Assembly: GCA_010015805.1 (NCBI GenBank)
Contig: ML978121.1
Coordinates: forward strand, 2,914,001 to 2,978,000
Source of the DNA: Rhizodiscina lignyota
Taxonomy: Eukaryota > Ascomycota > Dothideomycetes > Aulographales > Rhizodiscinaceae
Direction of reading: 5' to 3'
Length of the DNA: 64,000 nucleotides
Below, piece by piece: positions 1-11,654 of the stretch (positions within the stretch are counted from its first letter, which is position 1; every line of letters starts with the position of its first letter). The position numbers were made by a program, and so were the translations under genes. Below the pieces are notes generated by a model. It saw nothing but the letters and a program-made list of their open reading frames with translations, was not told the origin of the DNA and made no database searches.

Positions 1-49
1 GTCTTTGGATCTACCCCTTCCGATATTACAGGTTCTGACATTGGAATAG

Positions 50-1280
50 AGTTGTAGCAGCTGTATATAGCTGGTGGTTTGATCTCCCAGTCAAGGTTTT
101 GGTCCCATACATCTCCGAGCGCCTCATGCTGGAAACGGACTTCATCAACGAAGCAAATAACTCAGAAGAGATGGCAAAGTTTGTAGCAGCAGAGCCCCGC
201 CTAAGAGGTCGTGTGTATATCCCGAAGGTTTACCGCAATCTCTCCTCAAGACGAGTCATGACGGCGGAATGGATCGAAGGCATTCGACTTTGGGACAAAG
301 AAGGCATCGAGAAACCATGGGAAGGCGGCTGGCATAACGGCAGCCCTGGAGCTGGAGGCGCACCCTTACCTGAAGTCACCGCCAAGGAGAAGATCGACCA
401 TATTCCGTCAAACGATCCAAATAATGAGAAGCTGAAGCCTGAACGCACAGCATGGCGCGGCCCGAATAGAACTGGTGGTCTAGGTCTTTCCTACAAGCCC
501 ATCATGACTACAATGGTTGATCTCTTCTCCGCACAGATGTTTCTCTGGGGTTTGGTACATTGCGACCCGCATCCAGGGAACATCTTCATCCGCCGCCTAC
601 CGTCCGGGAATCCGGAGCTCGTGCTCATTGACCATGGACTCTACATTCGCATGTCGCCCGAGTTCAAGCACCAGTATTCGCGTTTCTGGAAAGCTCTGAT
701 CAGCTTCGACAATGCGACCATCAAAGATGTCGTGAACAGCTGGGGCGTCACTAATCCAGACGTTTTTGCTAGCGCAACGCTCATGAGGCCGTATTCGGGG
801 GGCGACATGAGCACCAACAACGCCCTGAGGAAGCAGAAACAGTGGGAAGAGGAAGGGTTGGACGAGCAAGAAAGAGCTTATCGCATGCAACAAGAGATGC
901 GGAAGGGCATCCGGCAGATTCTTGGCGATGAGAACAAATGGCCAAGAGAGCTAATTTTCATCGGTCGCAACCTACGAATTGTGCAAGGGAATAATCAATT
1001 CCTCGGAAGTCCCGTTAATCGGATTAAAATTACCGGACTATGGGCCAGCAGAGCGCTTGTGGAGGACAAGGACCTAAGTCTAACGCAGCGCGCCGGCTAT
1101 TTCGGCAGACATTTAGTCTTTAGGCTTGTGCTATGGGCCAGCGACGTCGCATGGTGGTATTATAGAGCTAGACAGGTGCTCGGCATAGGTGGTGGAATGG
1201 ATCAAGAGATCGAGGAGAATATGAAGAGGATGGCGAAGGGAATGGGCATAGAGCTCAATCACGGTGTGTTTGAGGGTTGA
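50..1280 (+). CDS. ABC1/ADCK (UbiB-type) protein kinase-like, mitochondrial, 5' partial
   Basis: C-terminal exon of an ABC1/ADCK atypical kinase; the N-terminal part lies left of the window. A TAG acceptor at 47-49 opens a frame with no stop until TGA at 1278-1280; an in-frame stop at 36-38 excludes an earlier join. Visible motifs are LETDFINEANNSE (metal-binding region of the family), the catalytic-loop signature HCDPHPGN near 553-580, and LIDHGLY in place of the usual DFG. HxDPHPGN plus DHG is typical of the ADCK1/5 branch, which includes yeast Mcp2/Cqd2. A ~45-residue Gly/Pro/charged insert (about 330-470) separates the lobes. Family members sit on the inner mitochondrial membrane and affect coenzyme Q and lipid distribution; they are not classical protein kinases. 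The family call is firm; the exact orthologue is not. Confidence 0.85.
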
Positions 1281-1458
1281 GTGAGACCGACAGATCTTGG
1301 GTATTGCAAACATTTCCCTGCATATAGAATTCCTGAGCTGAAAAGAGAGAGATATTTGGCTGTATATAGATTTGTAGTTACTACACTCAGACCACCGGAA
1401 TATCAATCCACACTGTACTTGTCTAATCAAACCTCGGGAATTGAAATGTGATCAAAAC

Positions 1459-2515
1459 TTATGCTTGATTTGCTCCCTGATTGATCGTACTCGTACTGCC
1501 CACAAAGACGACCTGTACCGAAGCATATCTGGAAACTGTAAGTCTAAAATCCATCCCCGCATTGGACCCATTGTGGAAATGGACTTACGCTGCTGTGGCC
1601 GCGAAGATCTCCACTGACCGTGCGGTTGTGAAGATATCCAAAGCAGTGGAAAATATGAAGGAGAACGCCATAATGGAACACAAGCGGAGATGGAGGGTCG
1701 GGATGAAATAGAGCGCGAGGACTGTCGAAGATGGCATTACTGTGGAGAGGAGTACGCTCATCGATCGCGCCACGGCACCAACCACTCGTCTTTGACATCT
1801 AGCACGGCGGTCGTCTCGAAACCGACAAGTTTCTGTTTCGCTTAGCAATACAATGCAAACTCTAAGCAGAGTCGTGAGCAAATACTTGAAGCTTTGTATA
1901 AAACTTCTCCATTATCCAAGGCACAAATTTTCCCGCGAGCATTTTTGTAAAGCTGTCGAACTCTGGTCCTTGAGACAGAGCAACCAGATCCTTAATATGG
2001 TCACTGTCCCAAGGCATGGCCTCGACATCTTCGAGGAAACTGCCTCCCTTTCCGGGGTGATGGAGCCATTCATTCAAGAGACCGAGATCTTGCCCCCGAG
2101 CAGCAGGAAGCTTGAGAAGTTGCGCCTGCTGCAATAGAGCAGCATCTTTCGGATATCAGTGTCTTGTGTTGACCACTCTCTGACCAATACGCTTTGTCTT
2201 ACTGTATACGCTTAGCTTCCCCCGAACTTTAACAACTACATTCCATTGCTCATTACTCTCAGCTGTTTCGGATTCAAGAAAGGTTTTTGCGCGGTTCTCA
2301 TATGCCTGTTCTGTACCGTCTGGCGAGTTGTGATCCAGCGACGTGATAACAAACAGGCGTTGCTGAAGATGCAGAAGCTCCGCTTGCATGTAAAGCAGAT
2401 TCCTTGCATTCAGCTCGGCGAATCGCTTGAACATGTTTAGACCGGGATACGTTCCCATTTGCCGAGCAAGGCCAGGGTAGCCGCCGGCGACATCGTCAAC
2501 CGTAGTCGTACTCAT
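1459..2515 (-). CDS. DUF6594 membrane protein, four exons, apparent frameshift
   Basis: Fungal DUF6594 protein of unknown function. Proposed exons (minus): 2515-2203, 2145-1886, 1832-1589, 1543-1459. The N-terminus has the family hallmark GGYPGLARQMG followed by FAELNARNLLYMQAELL. Joining TACA|GTAAGA to GAAAG|AT restores YNAALLQQAQLLKLPAA, as in relatives. The last two exons give the hydrophobic tail (SSTVLALYFI, ARSVEIFAATAA, then YASVQVVFVGST), which normally forms 2-3 membrane helices. Exon 3 is one base out of phase: the frame entering from exon 2 (KLVGFETTAVLDVKDEW) meets TGA near 1750, while the family-like continuation SMSVLLSTVMPSS is in another frame. So either the gene carries a single-base deletion or a junction is missed. 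It is divergent from the gene starting at 2843. Family call is strong, exact structure moderate. Confidence 0.65.
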
Positions 2516-2842
2516 TGGATTCGTTAACTGTGTATGTAAGATGAGTGTTATTGTTGATTCTCCTGAACTGAGATATGTCACAGCGTCCAGACATGCCTCA
2601 ACCGACTTTCCGAGAGACTGCAAGGCTGCCAAGGTCGTATAAAGTGGTTCCATTGAGGCTGTACACCCGCATTTCTGCAGATGTACGCCCCGTTGCCCGG
2701 CGGCAGCCTTGTGTAAGTGCAAATGATTTAAGAACGGATTTATCGCTCGATACTGTCCTAGCTCTTTCACACTCCGCAGTCCTTGCCATTTACCCACATT
2801 AACGAAAAGCCCTTGATCCTAACACATAATGAACAGCTCAGC

Positions 2843-3847
2843 ATGGATCCTGCGCGGCATAAATATTATGTGTACTCACAACAGGAGAATGCCTTCGTTT
2901 ATCAGGACGGCGAGCGTGTACCCACAAGCTATGAAGGCATTCAGAGCCTGACTCTCGAAGCCCAAATGGAAAGGAATGAAACCTTGTCATATCCGAGACA
3001 AGAGCACGTGGTGCAGTCTAAAACAAGACTTCGTGATTCTGAAATATCTCATGGTAAAGAGCCAAGAGCCTCGTCCCATTATAGAGAGCCCCATTGTACT
3101 CATAAAGGAGTTCAGATTCCAGCGACGATGACGACGACCACGACTATGCTAGTAATGGCCAAGCAAATAAGCCACTAGCAATGATTCGCAATGATTTCCG
3201 GAATGCCCTTCTCGGTAACGTCAATGCGGGAGGAGGAAGTGACGAAAGGACAATAGCGCTTGTGGCACGCATTGCATACGTCGATGTCAGTGATGAATCG
3301 AAACCTGCCGTGGCACGGCTAGATACTGGTGCAGATTACAATTTCGTGCTTCGGGTACGACTGGAGGAATGGGGTATCCACCATCAAATCGCATATCCCA
3401 CAGCGAGCGAGATAGCGGTGACGCTTGGCGATGGCACACACACTAAAGTTCGTGGTGAGATCACACTGAATTGGCATCTGCGAGGTGGCACTCATATTTG
3501 GCAATCCAATTTCTTCATCCTTGACACAATGCCCTACGACATGATCATAGGAGTTCGAGAGTGCGTGGAGCGCAAACTTATCAGCTTCAATTTACCAGAT
3601 CCAGGTTTTGGTGCCCTCACCAGTACGCTGTCGAAAGGTAGGAAGACACAATGCTTGGTTAATATCAAAGTAGAGGCTGACGATAGTTATAGAAGAGAAG
3701 CAGAAACTCATGGAGCTGGAGCGGCAGGCAAAGGAGAAGAACAAGAAAAAGAGCGATAAGGAGCTGCGACAAATAGCAAAGGACCTCAAGAAGAGCCAAG
3801 CAGACCAGGGTACTAGTCCTGGCAGCTCAAGCGGTCGTGAGCTCTAG
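2843..3847 (+). CDS. Retropepsin-like aspartyl protease domain protein (intact host-type gene)
   Basis: Three exons, 2843-3053, 3116-3637 and 3693-3847, give 295 residues. Splicing G|GTAAAG to TTCAG|AT creates an acidic run followed by MIRNDFRNALLG. The second junction moves the frame into a Lys/Glu-rich coiled coil ending SSSGREL. The middle contains VARLDTGADYNFV, the DTG(A/S) motif of retropepsins, followed by a beta-rich stretch and YDMIIGVREC, which resembles the second psi-loop region. The N-terminus (HKYYVYSQQENAFVYQDGERV) recurs in many uncharacterised dothideomycete proteins. No reverse transcriptase or integrase lies nearby, so this reads as a stand-alone, possibly domesticated, protease-fold gene with host introns. 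The physiological substrate is unknown. Confidence 0.7.
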
Positions 3848-4230
3848 AATGGCCTCTTTCGAGGATTCATGATCTGAAAATGAAGGGCTGTTCATGTTCC
3901 GTACAGTAACGGACAGAAGACCAAGAGTGAGTAAGGAATGACATAGGCTCGAGCGCGTTAGGTACAGGACGAGCAATGGTTATAGGAGTCCATAGTGCTC
4001 AACGAAGGCAATAATTTTTTCATCGTATGGCGTACCGAGAGAGTTACTTGTCCGGATTAGTTTCGGTACATTATCGGTCTGCGGTTGTGCACGTGACTAG
4101 GCTAGCAATGCCAAGACTTCAGTTAAGCGAAATTTTGAAAACCCACACACGACAGCTCGAAGCACCACTACATTGGACCTACAACCACCTTCGCTTCTTT
4201 CGACATCCGTGATAGCACAATACCGCAATC
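3848..4230 (+). promoter_or_regulatory. Upstream region of RPS4
   Basis: 383 bases with no coding signal. It contains a palindromic CACGTG core (in GCACGTGAC, near 4089-4097), a bHLH-type E-box. The stretch from about 4140 to 4230 is CA-rich and runs into the RPS4 start. The E-box is seen directly; any role in ribosomal-protein transcription is inferred. Confidence 0.4.
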
Positions 4231-5240
4231 ATGGGTCGTGGTCCTAAGAAGCACCAAAAGCGCCTCAGCGCGCCGCGCCATTGGCTGCTGGACAAATTGT
4301 CCGGTGTGTATGCGCCAAAGCCATCTCCAGGCCCGCACAAGACGAGGGATTGCATGCCCTTGATCATCTTCATCAGGAACAGGTTCGTATACCCCTCTTT
4401 AAGCATTCTGCCTTAGAAATTTGGAAGATTGAGCAATGCTGACGGGTTCGGGATTTTGACAGACTCAAGTACGCCCTCAACGGCCGCGAGACCAAGGCTA
4501 TTATGATGCAGCGCCTCATCAGGGTCGACGCCAAGGTTCGCACCGATGTGAACTATCCCGCCGGCTTCATGGATGTCATCTCGATTGAGAAGACTGGCGA
4601 GCACTTTCGCTTGGTCTATGACACCAAGGGTCGCTTCACCGTCCACCGCATCTCGAACGAGGAGGCCGAATACAAGCTGGGCAAGGTGAAGAGGGTCCAG
4701 CTGGGCAAGGGCGGAGTCCCATTCTTGGTTACGCATGATGCGCGGACGTGAGTATTCCTGCTCGCGGCATCTATCAGCCGTTGGACCAAGTTTTGGTGAT
4801 GCAATATACTGATGGAGATTGGATTTTTGTAGGATCCGTTACCCCGACCCGGCGATCAAGGTCAACGATACGGTCAAGATCGACCTTGCGACTGGCAAGA
4901 TCACCGACTTCATCAAGTTCGATACTGGCGTCATTGCCATGGCGACTGGTGGCCGTAACATGGGTCGTGTCGGCGTCATCACTCACCGTGAGAGGCACGA
5001 CGGTGGTTTCAATATTGTGCACATTAAGGATGCCGTTGACAACGAGTTCGCAACTCGGGAGTCCAATGTCTTCGTCATCGGACAAGAGAAGCCGTGGATC
5101 AGTCTGCCGAAGGGCAAGGGTGTCAAGGTGAGCTTCACATACTACGAAGTGTTTCAATGAGTGCAGTTCTAACACACACATAGCTTTCCATTGCGGAAGA
5201 GCGTGACAGGAGGAGGGCGCAGCAGCTTGCTGGCCACTAA
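4231..5240 (+). CDS. rps4: 40S ribosomal protein S4 (eS4)
   Basis: Four exons, 4231-4382, 4463-4747, 4833-5127 and 5184-5240, give 262 residues, the usual eS4 length. It is a structural protein of the small ribosomal subunit. Conserved blocks are [41 protein letters not shown], the KOW-like region VNDTVKIDL, the GGRNMGRVG loop and the C-terminal [14 protein letters not shown]. All three junctions (AG|A, AC|G, AAG|CTT) rebuild the conserved sequence exactly. The protein starts at the first ATG with no leader. Essentially certain. Confidence 0.97.
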
Positions 5241-6137
5241 GGGATCACAAGGAAAAGCCTTTCCTATTACGTTTCCGGCGCTGGGGCTCGGTGACTCTTA
5301 CATGACAGCATTTGGCCCAAAATCGTAGTGGCCATGAGGTTGAAGACTCCAATCATGTTCTCATAGCATGGGAATGGCATGAATGCATCTGAAAATTAAG
5401 CAATGTCCTAACCGGTCGAAATTCTTTTGCACTCCTACAAGGATTCCCTGTCCATTTGTGAATCTCTCGTACCTCCGCATCGGCCGTTCACATCATACTT
5501 CTCTGTGTGACGTTCCAGGCCTCCCATCCTCTAGCTGCCCAAACCAATACCTAAATTACTGAAGACGGATAAAGATAAACAGATTACTTGCAGAAGTACG
5601 AAGGCTGAAGCATTCCAATTTCAGCTTTCTGCGCCAAGTAGCGCCCTCGGAAGCTTCAGCGAACTACACGAGTTGGTTTCCTCACGCTTGCTATGTGTGG
5701 CTTCTTGGAGATGCTGACTCACGTCGGATTTTTGTAGGGAGTTTTCCAGGCAGTAGATGCGTTTTCACGAACTATTACGTCTTATTTCAAATTGTCGACT
5801 AATTAAAATCTTCACGGTTGAAGCAGAGGTTCAACTTCAAGGACAGCTTAGAAAGGGTTTAGCGCCCCCTAGGGACGATGCTACCCAAGCAGTGGAAATC
5901 GGTGGACGCTCTATGACCATCATCAGCTAACACCAACTCTCATAGACAAGCTGAACTGCGCTTAAGAGGATATCCAAGCGCCTATCTGAAGTGGTTCGAA
6001 TAAATTTGATGTCCAGATCAAGTTGCGAACCACATTAAGTTAGTTTACCTTATCAACCACCGATATTACTACGATATCCCCTTCACCTTTTATATAAGAC
6101 GCTATCTGATCCTTCCTCGGCGCCGAGCTCTAGTATC
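5241..6137. other. Intergenic region, RPS4 to Con-13-like gene
   Basis: 897 bases with no recognisable gene or RNA on either strand. The last 50 bases hold a TATA box for the next gene. The rest is unique-looking, mixed-composition sequence. Confidence 0.5.
6091..6098 (+). promoter_or_regulatory. TATA box of the Con-13-like gene
   Basis: TATATAAG lies about 40 bases before the proposed ATG at 6138 and is preceded by a pyrimidine-rich run (CCCCTTCACCTTT). Spacing and sequence fit a core promoter. The strong TATA agrees with a regulated rather than housekeeping gene. Confidence 0.55.
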
Positions 6138-7567
6138 ATGTGCTTAGCTCTCTTTTTTCTCTTGGTACTTGGCTTCCAAGCTCGTGAAGGTTCTCCACTA
6201 CCAATAACTGCGATTGTGTCACGCAACATCTCTAGCAGGAACGAATTTCAGGGATTCAGGCTCATAGGGGCCGGACTGGTCCATCAACACTCATGCGGAA
6301 TCGGGTGTTCTTGGCTGGATGGTAACTATGTGCTCCATTGCGCTGTCTGTTCTTATTTAAGAGCCGGAGAAAGGACCGCAAACTCTACACACTCGCCAGT
6401 GTAAAACTTGTCTAGTAGTTAAAAGACTTTCTAATTGACAACTTGTTTCTATTCCCTCTCTTACTATCCCAAATTTCCTTAAACAGACATATTAATCATG
6501 CTCCACGACGTCAGCATTGCCCTGACCAAGCCGCCTCTGGCAAATGACCTTGCCTATCTTGGGGAAGGCCTTGCGAATATGGCAACAACTCCATACACAC
6601 TAGACAAGTGGGGAGATGGCTGGATCCCTCAAGAGTCCAAGACCATAGTCACCAGTGTGGGAGGGCTCAGCTTTAATCCTTCGGACTTCTTGGTGTACAA
6701 CGTTCATTATGCAGACGTTTGTCACGCCGGCATCGCCATCTTCCACGCTCATAGCGTCAGATACTAACGCGTTTCAAAGTGTCCCGATCCATGGGTGTTC
6801 TGCCATCACAAAGATGCTGGAATCACTATCGATTCGATGGCGAGCCAATTTGGCAGACTGCCGATCCAGATGCGTCAGTGGGTTCGCCACGTCAATGTCG
6901 TGCCCGGTGATGGCGGTTGGGCGTTCGAGTGGAACGGAAGCCTCACCTTCATTGGGCCCATCGATTACATGGCGAACGTGATTGTGCACGAGACTGCTCA
7001 CAGTCTCGACTTGAACGGAGCATGTATGTCACGAACCTTCCTCGCTCTCGTCACTTTCTTGTCGTGCTATATCCTCTCTCTTCCTATCCCCCTTAACATG
7101 ATTTGTAACGTGCCGACCCCATAGACTCCGACAACCCCCTCTCGTCCTCGGACAACTGGTGGAACAACTACGACCAGGACTCGAATGTTCCGGACCCGTA
7201 TGCGACGAGCAACGCAATCGAGTGCGTCGCGCAGGCCACCGTCGTGGCTTTCTTCAACGAGAACATCACCGGCGGCTTCGAGTCCGTCGAGCCGAACCAC
7301 GACAAGATCTCGCACCAGTATACCACCATCATCGCCGAGGCGTTGAGTGCCGGCCAGGGCAACAGCATCTTTCTTGTGGGCCAGAATGTACCCGCCACGC
7401 ACCGACTGCCGAACAGTGATCCCGTTCCCATGGTCGATGCTCCGGCTGGGTCGTTGAGCCTTGTCGGTCTCGGGGAGCCGCCGGATGTGACGATTAAGGG
7501 TGATGTGACGCTTGTTGATACAAGCCACAGGGCGGATCCGCATAGTGGCTGTACGCTCACTTGGTGA
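6138..7567 (+). CDS. Secreted Con-13-like (conidiation-specific) metalloprotease-type protein
   Basis: Four exons, 6138-6321, 6487-6716, 6780-7023 and 7125-7567, give 366 residues. A hydrophobic N-terminus (MCLALFFLLVLGFQA) looks like a signal peptide. The body resembles Neurospora conidiation-specific protein 13: LHDVSIALTKPPLANDLA, CPDPWVFCHHKDAG, FGRLPIQMRQWVRHV and a zinc-type motif HETAHSLD near residue 208 (HExxH). Intron 2 contains a perfect TACTAAC branch site but ends in CAAAG rather than YAG; the join is required to keep YADCPDPWVFC. Exon 1 and its 165-base intron are the least certain part, because only phase supports them. Family members are induced during spore formation in Neurospora; a protease activity is plausible from the motif but not shown. 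Confidence 0.82.
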
Positions 7568-8239
7568 GGATTATGTATAAAGTAGGAGATAAAGCTGTCA
7601 GTCAGCATGGAATGTGGAATCGTTTGCCAATGCGAAAACCAAGTGAGACGCATGAGCACGCGACAGCACAGAGTGAGAAATGTATGGAATGTTGGTTGAA
7701 CGATTGCACGAAGCGGATGATGAAAATTAATCAGATGATATGGGATTTATCTTACTCGTACACCGTATCATGGCCTTTTCCCGGGTGGGACATGCAAATG
7801 TTGAAAACACATTACTTCCTACAAGCGCGGAGGAACCCTCCTGGGAAGACTGTTATGTTAGTAACGCAGATTGACTCGAGAAGCCCTTTTTCCATATCAA
7901 GCTAGCAATTTTTTGTTGCTGTTCATTGCTCGTTACCTCTCATGTACACCATCTCTACTCGTCGCTTCTGTTCTGACATTCCTCAGACCGTACTTGCAGA
8001 ATTAAACTCCTTAGACTCTGTAATTACTCCTTACACGTCTTCTCATAACGTAACAGAAGTCGACTAGGTTGATAGTTTAGCATCCAATAATGGGTTTCTA
8101 CCCTTTGGAGGCAGGTCAAACGCATCTGTCTGTATTAGAAAAAGATCCTGCTCAGAGATTATGTATCGTTGGAGTCCCATACCTCATGGCTCATGGTCGG
8201 TGTGCTCATATCTCATAAGATCTCATCTGGGCCATCTCT
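7568..8239. other. Intergenic, convergent 3' ends
   Basis: 672 bases between the 3' ends of the Con-13-like gene (+) and the aldolase gene (-). Moderately AT-rich, short spurious reading frames only, no recognisable feature. Confidence 0.5.
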
Positions 8240-9471
8240 TCAATCGGTCCTCGGAAGCTCGCCTTCGACATGCATCGACAACTCGCCATTCGAAGCCTTC
8301 ACCACATCTTCGAAACTACACCATAGTTAGCACTCCCATCTGTATCATCCCACTATCTCGCCGCAACTCACCAAGACTGAAACATGATATACGTCATCTC
8401 ATCATTATACACGTTCCTCGTCCATTCCGCCTCCTCATGGCCAATCTTCTTCGTCGTCGTGCCGCGGCCCGCGCACGCCGCGTCCGCCATAAGCTGCGCT
8501 TCGATGCAGCGGTCCATCGCGCCGAACAAGAACGTAGCGGCGTCGACAGTCTTCGCAACGGTGAGGATACCGTGGTTTTGTAAGATCACGGCCTTCTTGT
8601 CGCCCAGAGCCTGCGCGAGGCGTGCGCCCTCTTCGTGCGCGTAGACAATGCCACCGAAGGAGGCGTAGAGGGAGTGGTCTTGGTAGAAGCTGCGAGATGC
8701 GTTAGGTTATTGGTGCTGATACTTAAGGATATGGAGAGTGACATACCGGCAGGCGTCCTGGCTGATGGGTTCGAGTTCGCAGCCGATACTTGCAAACGCC
8801 TTGCTTGGCACGCTGTGACAATGTACTGCGGCCAGCACATCCGGTCGCGCCTTATGCAGCGCATTGTGAATCGCAAAGCCTGCTGGGTTGACAGTATGCA
8901 TGTTTCCTTTGCCACCTGCTCCGTCGACCTCAACAACCTCGCCCTGGTCGTTGACCAGACATAAATCTTCGGGTTTCATGTGCTTGAACGATTTGCCGTG
9001 TGGATTGATCCAGAAATGCTCGTGCAAGATTGGGTCGCGCACAGTTCTACAAGTCGTGAATCAGTCTGTTGTGAATATATGGATGCGCAGGATATCATAC
9101 ACGTGCCCACCAGCGCCTTCATTATTGTAGCCATTGTAGCCGAGCCAGCGGAGAGCAGCGGCATGATGGAGCTTGCGGAACTCTCTCTCGTGCTCTAGAC
9201 TCATGAACTTGGGCAGGCGGATCTGTTTGATCGGTTTTGTCTGCGTGCCCGACGCTGGATATGCGCCATATTTGAAACCGGGGAGATGGTTGACTTCTTG
9301 GATGCTCTGATTCGCTCGTGCGGTCTTGTCCGGAGGGTACATTCCTGGAGATGTTTCATTTTTCGTAGCACTGGTACCGGCATGGGTCGCGAGATATTGT
9401 GTCCTGATGATGCTTGGAGGAGCTGAGAGCTTAGATGCTCGAGCGAGTCTTGAAACGCTGCATCTCATCAT
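8240..9471 (-). CDS. Class II aldolase/adducin domain protein
   Basis: Four exons (minus), 9471-9101, 9046-8747, 8689-8372 and 8315-8240, give 354 residues. The family uses a divalent metal, usually Zn, for aldol or epimerase chemistry; many fungal members are uncharacterised. Metal-site landmarks are AVHCHSVPSK (HxH) and the third His in ILQNHGILTV. Also conserved are GGHVTVRDPILHEHFWINP, which is rebuilt by the first splice (GT|GTATGA to TAG|A), and FYQDHSLYASFGG. The first ~60 residues are basic and Ser/Ala-rich (MMRCSVSRLARASKLS), possibly a mitochondrial presequence. Introns of 54-57 bases are canonical. A decayed partial copy of exon 1, intron 1 and exon 2 lies near 28.9 kb in this window. 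Family call is strong; substrate unknown. Confidence 0.92.
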
Positions 9472-11654
9472 TTTGGTGGCGACGTAGAAAGACAGATAAT
9501 GAGATGCAAAACTATTGTAATATTTTCCGATTTTGGAATAGAAATAGACGTCAAATGGTTGGAAAGCAATGAAAGTTCGTCTTTGCGGAGGTGCATCAGA
9601 TATTACCGAAACGTGCCTTTCAAGGCCGTCAGAGTGAGGTGGGGTATCCGGCCTGCGACAACGCTCTCGTGCAATGATGGGCTGCGCACCTAGTTCAGCA
9701 TGCAGCTACTTTAACAGCTCTACAATTCCTAATTATACGGCTTTGTACGCTCGGGTAGTTGCTGCAGAGCTACACAACTTCAAAACGAGGGAGGTCGGGG
9801 ACTCTCCTGAAACTTGATCACGTGTAACCTGTTTGGCGACGGGATGTCTCTTTTGTAACGAACGCTGAGTGCATTTTGGATTGAGATGTGAAAAGGGGGA
9901 CAAACTCCACTTCTGGATATCTCCATGGAAAGCCTTATGATGATGTTGCCATTCTTGGCAGCTCTGTGCTTTGTGACCATGTAATCAAATCTCCAGATGC
10001 CCCTGGCAGAGCACCGTGCCTGTATCTATAAGAGGCGGCTTAAAAGTCCGAAAGGATTTCTACTCCGGTGAGCTGGAACAGACCTCCGTCAATGTGGTCA
10101 TGTGTCGCCAGTCAGAGCCTCAGAGGAATATTCCCCGAAGTCAAGGAATTTTCGATAGTTCGTAAAAGGGAGGTTGTCACCAATGGAGGCGCTTATGTGC
10201 GATGGTGAGCACGGACAAGGTGTGCAGATGGGCGGTCGACCTTCCTTGTTGGTAATTTGGAGAACTTGCGGAAAGCTTCCAGAAAATTGGCGAGCGGAGT
10301 CTAGTGAGTGCATGGGACGCCTGCTGGTACCGACGCGCGTAAGCCTATCGTGATATCGAAAAGTGGATGTGGAACTTTTTGATGGAGGCTCATTTTAAAA
10401 TTTGCTGATGATCAGAGTTGAGAATTTGAGGCAACGATTGCTCCTGTTGAGCTGAAAGAAGGATGGATACAGATTTGGAAGTGGATGCTGGGAGGTGCAG
10501 CTCTCGCTACAGCACAAAGCCAGCCTCGAGCTCCTCCAGCTTGGAAGAAGGGCGTCAGAGTTGATTTAGCTGCATACCATGCCAGTGGCTCGTGGTGGAG
10601 ATGGGAGGCGACCCGGGTTGTCAGTGGCACGTCTGCGACGATCAAACCCACGGCTATCATCGCCTCATGCTGTTACAGCGACCCCATCGTGATCGTTCTG
10701 GTCTGACTGCGAAATGTCACTTGGAGGACACGGGAGGAAAATGCTGGACCGGGTTGAAAGCAATAATAAGCGATAGCCTTCCTTAGCTTTGACCGAACAA
10801 CCGTATCTCTTTCCCCTCCCAGGCCCCTCCCCTGCCACCTCCTCATGCACGCTGCGAGACGGGAGTCTTGTACAGCTTTCGGCCAATAATCCGCCTGCTG
10901 GAGCGGCTTGCGGGGAGAAGGAGTGGCTGCACGAGTGTCTGGCCACCGTCCAAGCCGCAAAGTTGGAAGGTGAAGGAGCAGAGCTGCAGAGGTGCGTTTT
11001 GGAGGCCTCACTGCCTCATCAATTGCGTACGCTTTGCGGTGCGGCGGGCTGCTAGCGGCCGTGGGCCAGAATTCCAACTTCGGCCATTCGCTTCCTCACA
11101 CCCACCCCCCATCTCACCACCACGCTGCGAAACCTATACCTCCCGCCACCGCGGCGCCGCTCCCTCCAGCGCTTCCAGAACGACTCGGAATAATTATTCG
11201 TTCGACATCAGCCGCTATTCACCTGAACCTAATCTTTACGCGCACGCGCCGCACCCCGAACGTGGCTCTGCGAATACGTACCTACCACTGGATCCGCTCG
11301 TTTCTGGTTTCCGATCTCCAGACGTCGCACGTATCGAACGTCCAATCCCCTACGCAATCCTCACGCACCTTCATCTCTCGACGTCTGTTTCGTCACTGGC
11401 GAGGGCTAATGCAATCGGAAGAATAGCTGCCGCAGATCTGCTGTACGTCTGCTTGCACATGGGAATTCGACACCAAGAAGCTTTCCAAGATCTCAAGAGG
11501 CTCGGCTGCTGGATCTCATACAACCCTGGACACTGACAATTCCGCTCCTGCAGCTCTACTAAATAATTTCTTTACTCCGAAAAGACGAATTCGGCCCTTA
11601 CCACCGAACTGCTCAAATACGGGGCGATAACGACGCGAAGGGGCCGCCGCCAAT
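9472..11654. other. Long intergenic region and palI leader
   Basis: 2183 bases separating the divergent aldolase and palI genes. Reading frames of up to ~220 codons exist at 10.67-11.54 kb on both strands, but none has a recognisable domain or an alternative splice giving one. The segment 11090-11640 is GC- and Pro/Arg-codon-rich and probably belongs to the palI promoter and 5' leader. A TATA-like CTATAAGAGG occurs near 10026 with no convincing gene after it. Confidence 0.4.

Noticed and set aside
10868-11536. 222-codon frame on the + strand upstream of palI
   Set aside because: Pro/Arg/Ser-rich composition typical of GC-rich leader DNA, no domain, no family-like splice; treated as promoter and leader.
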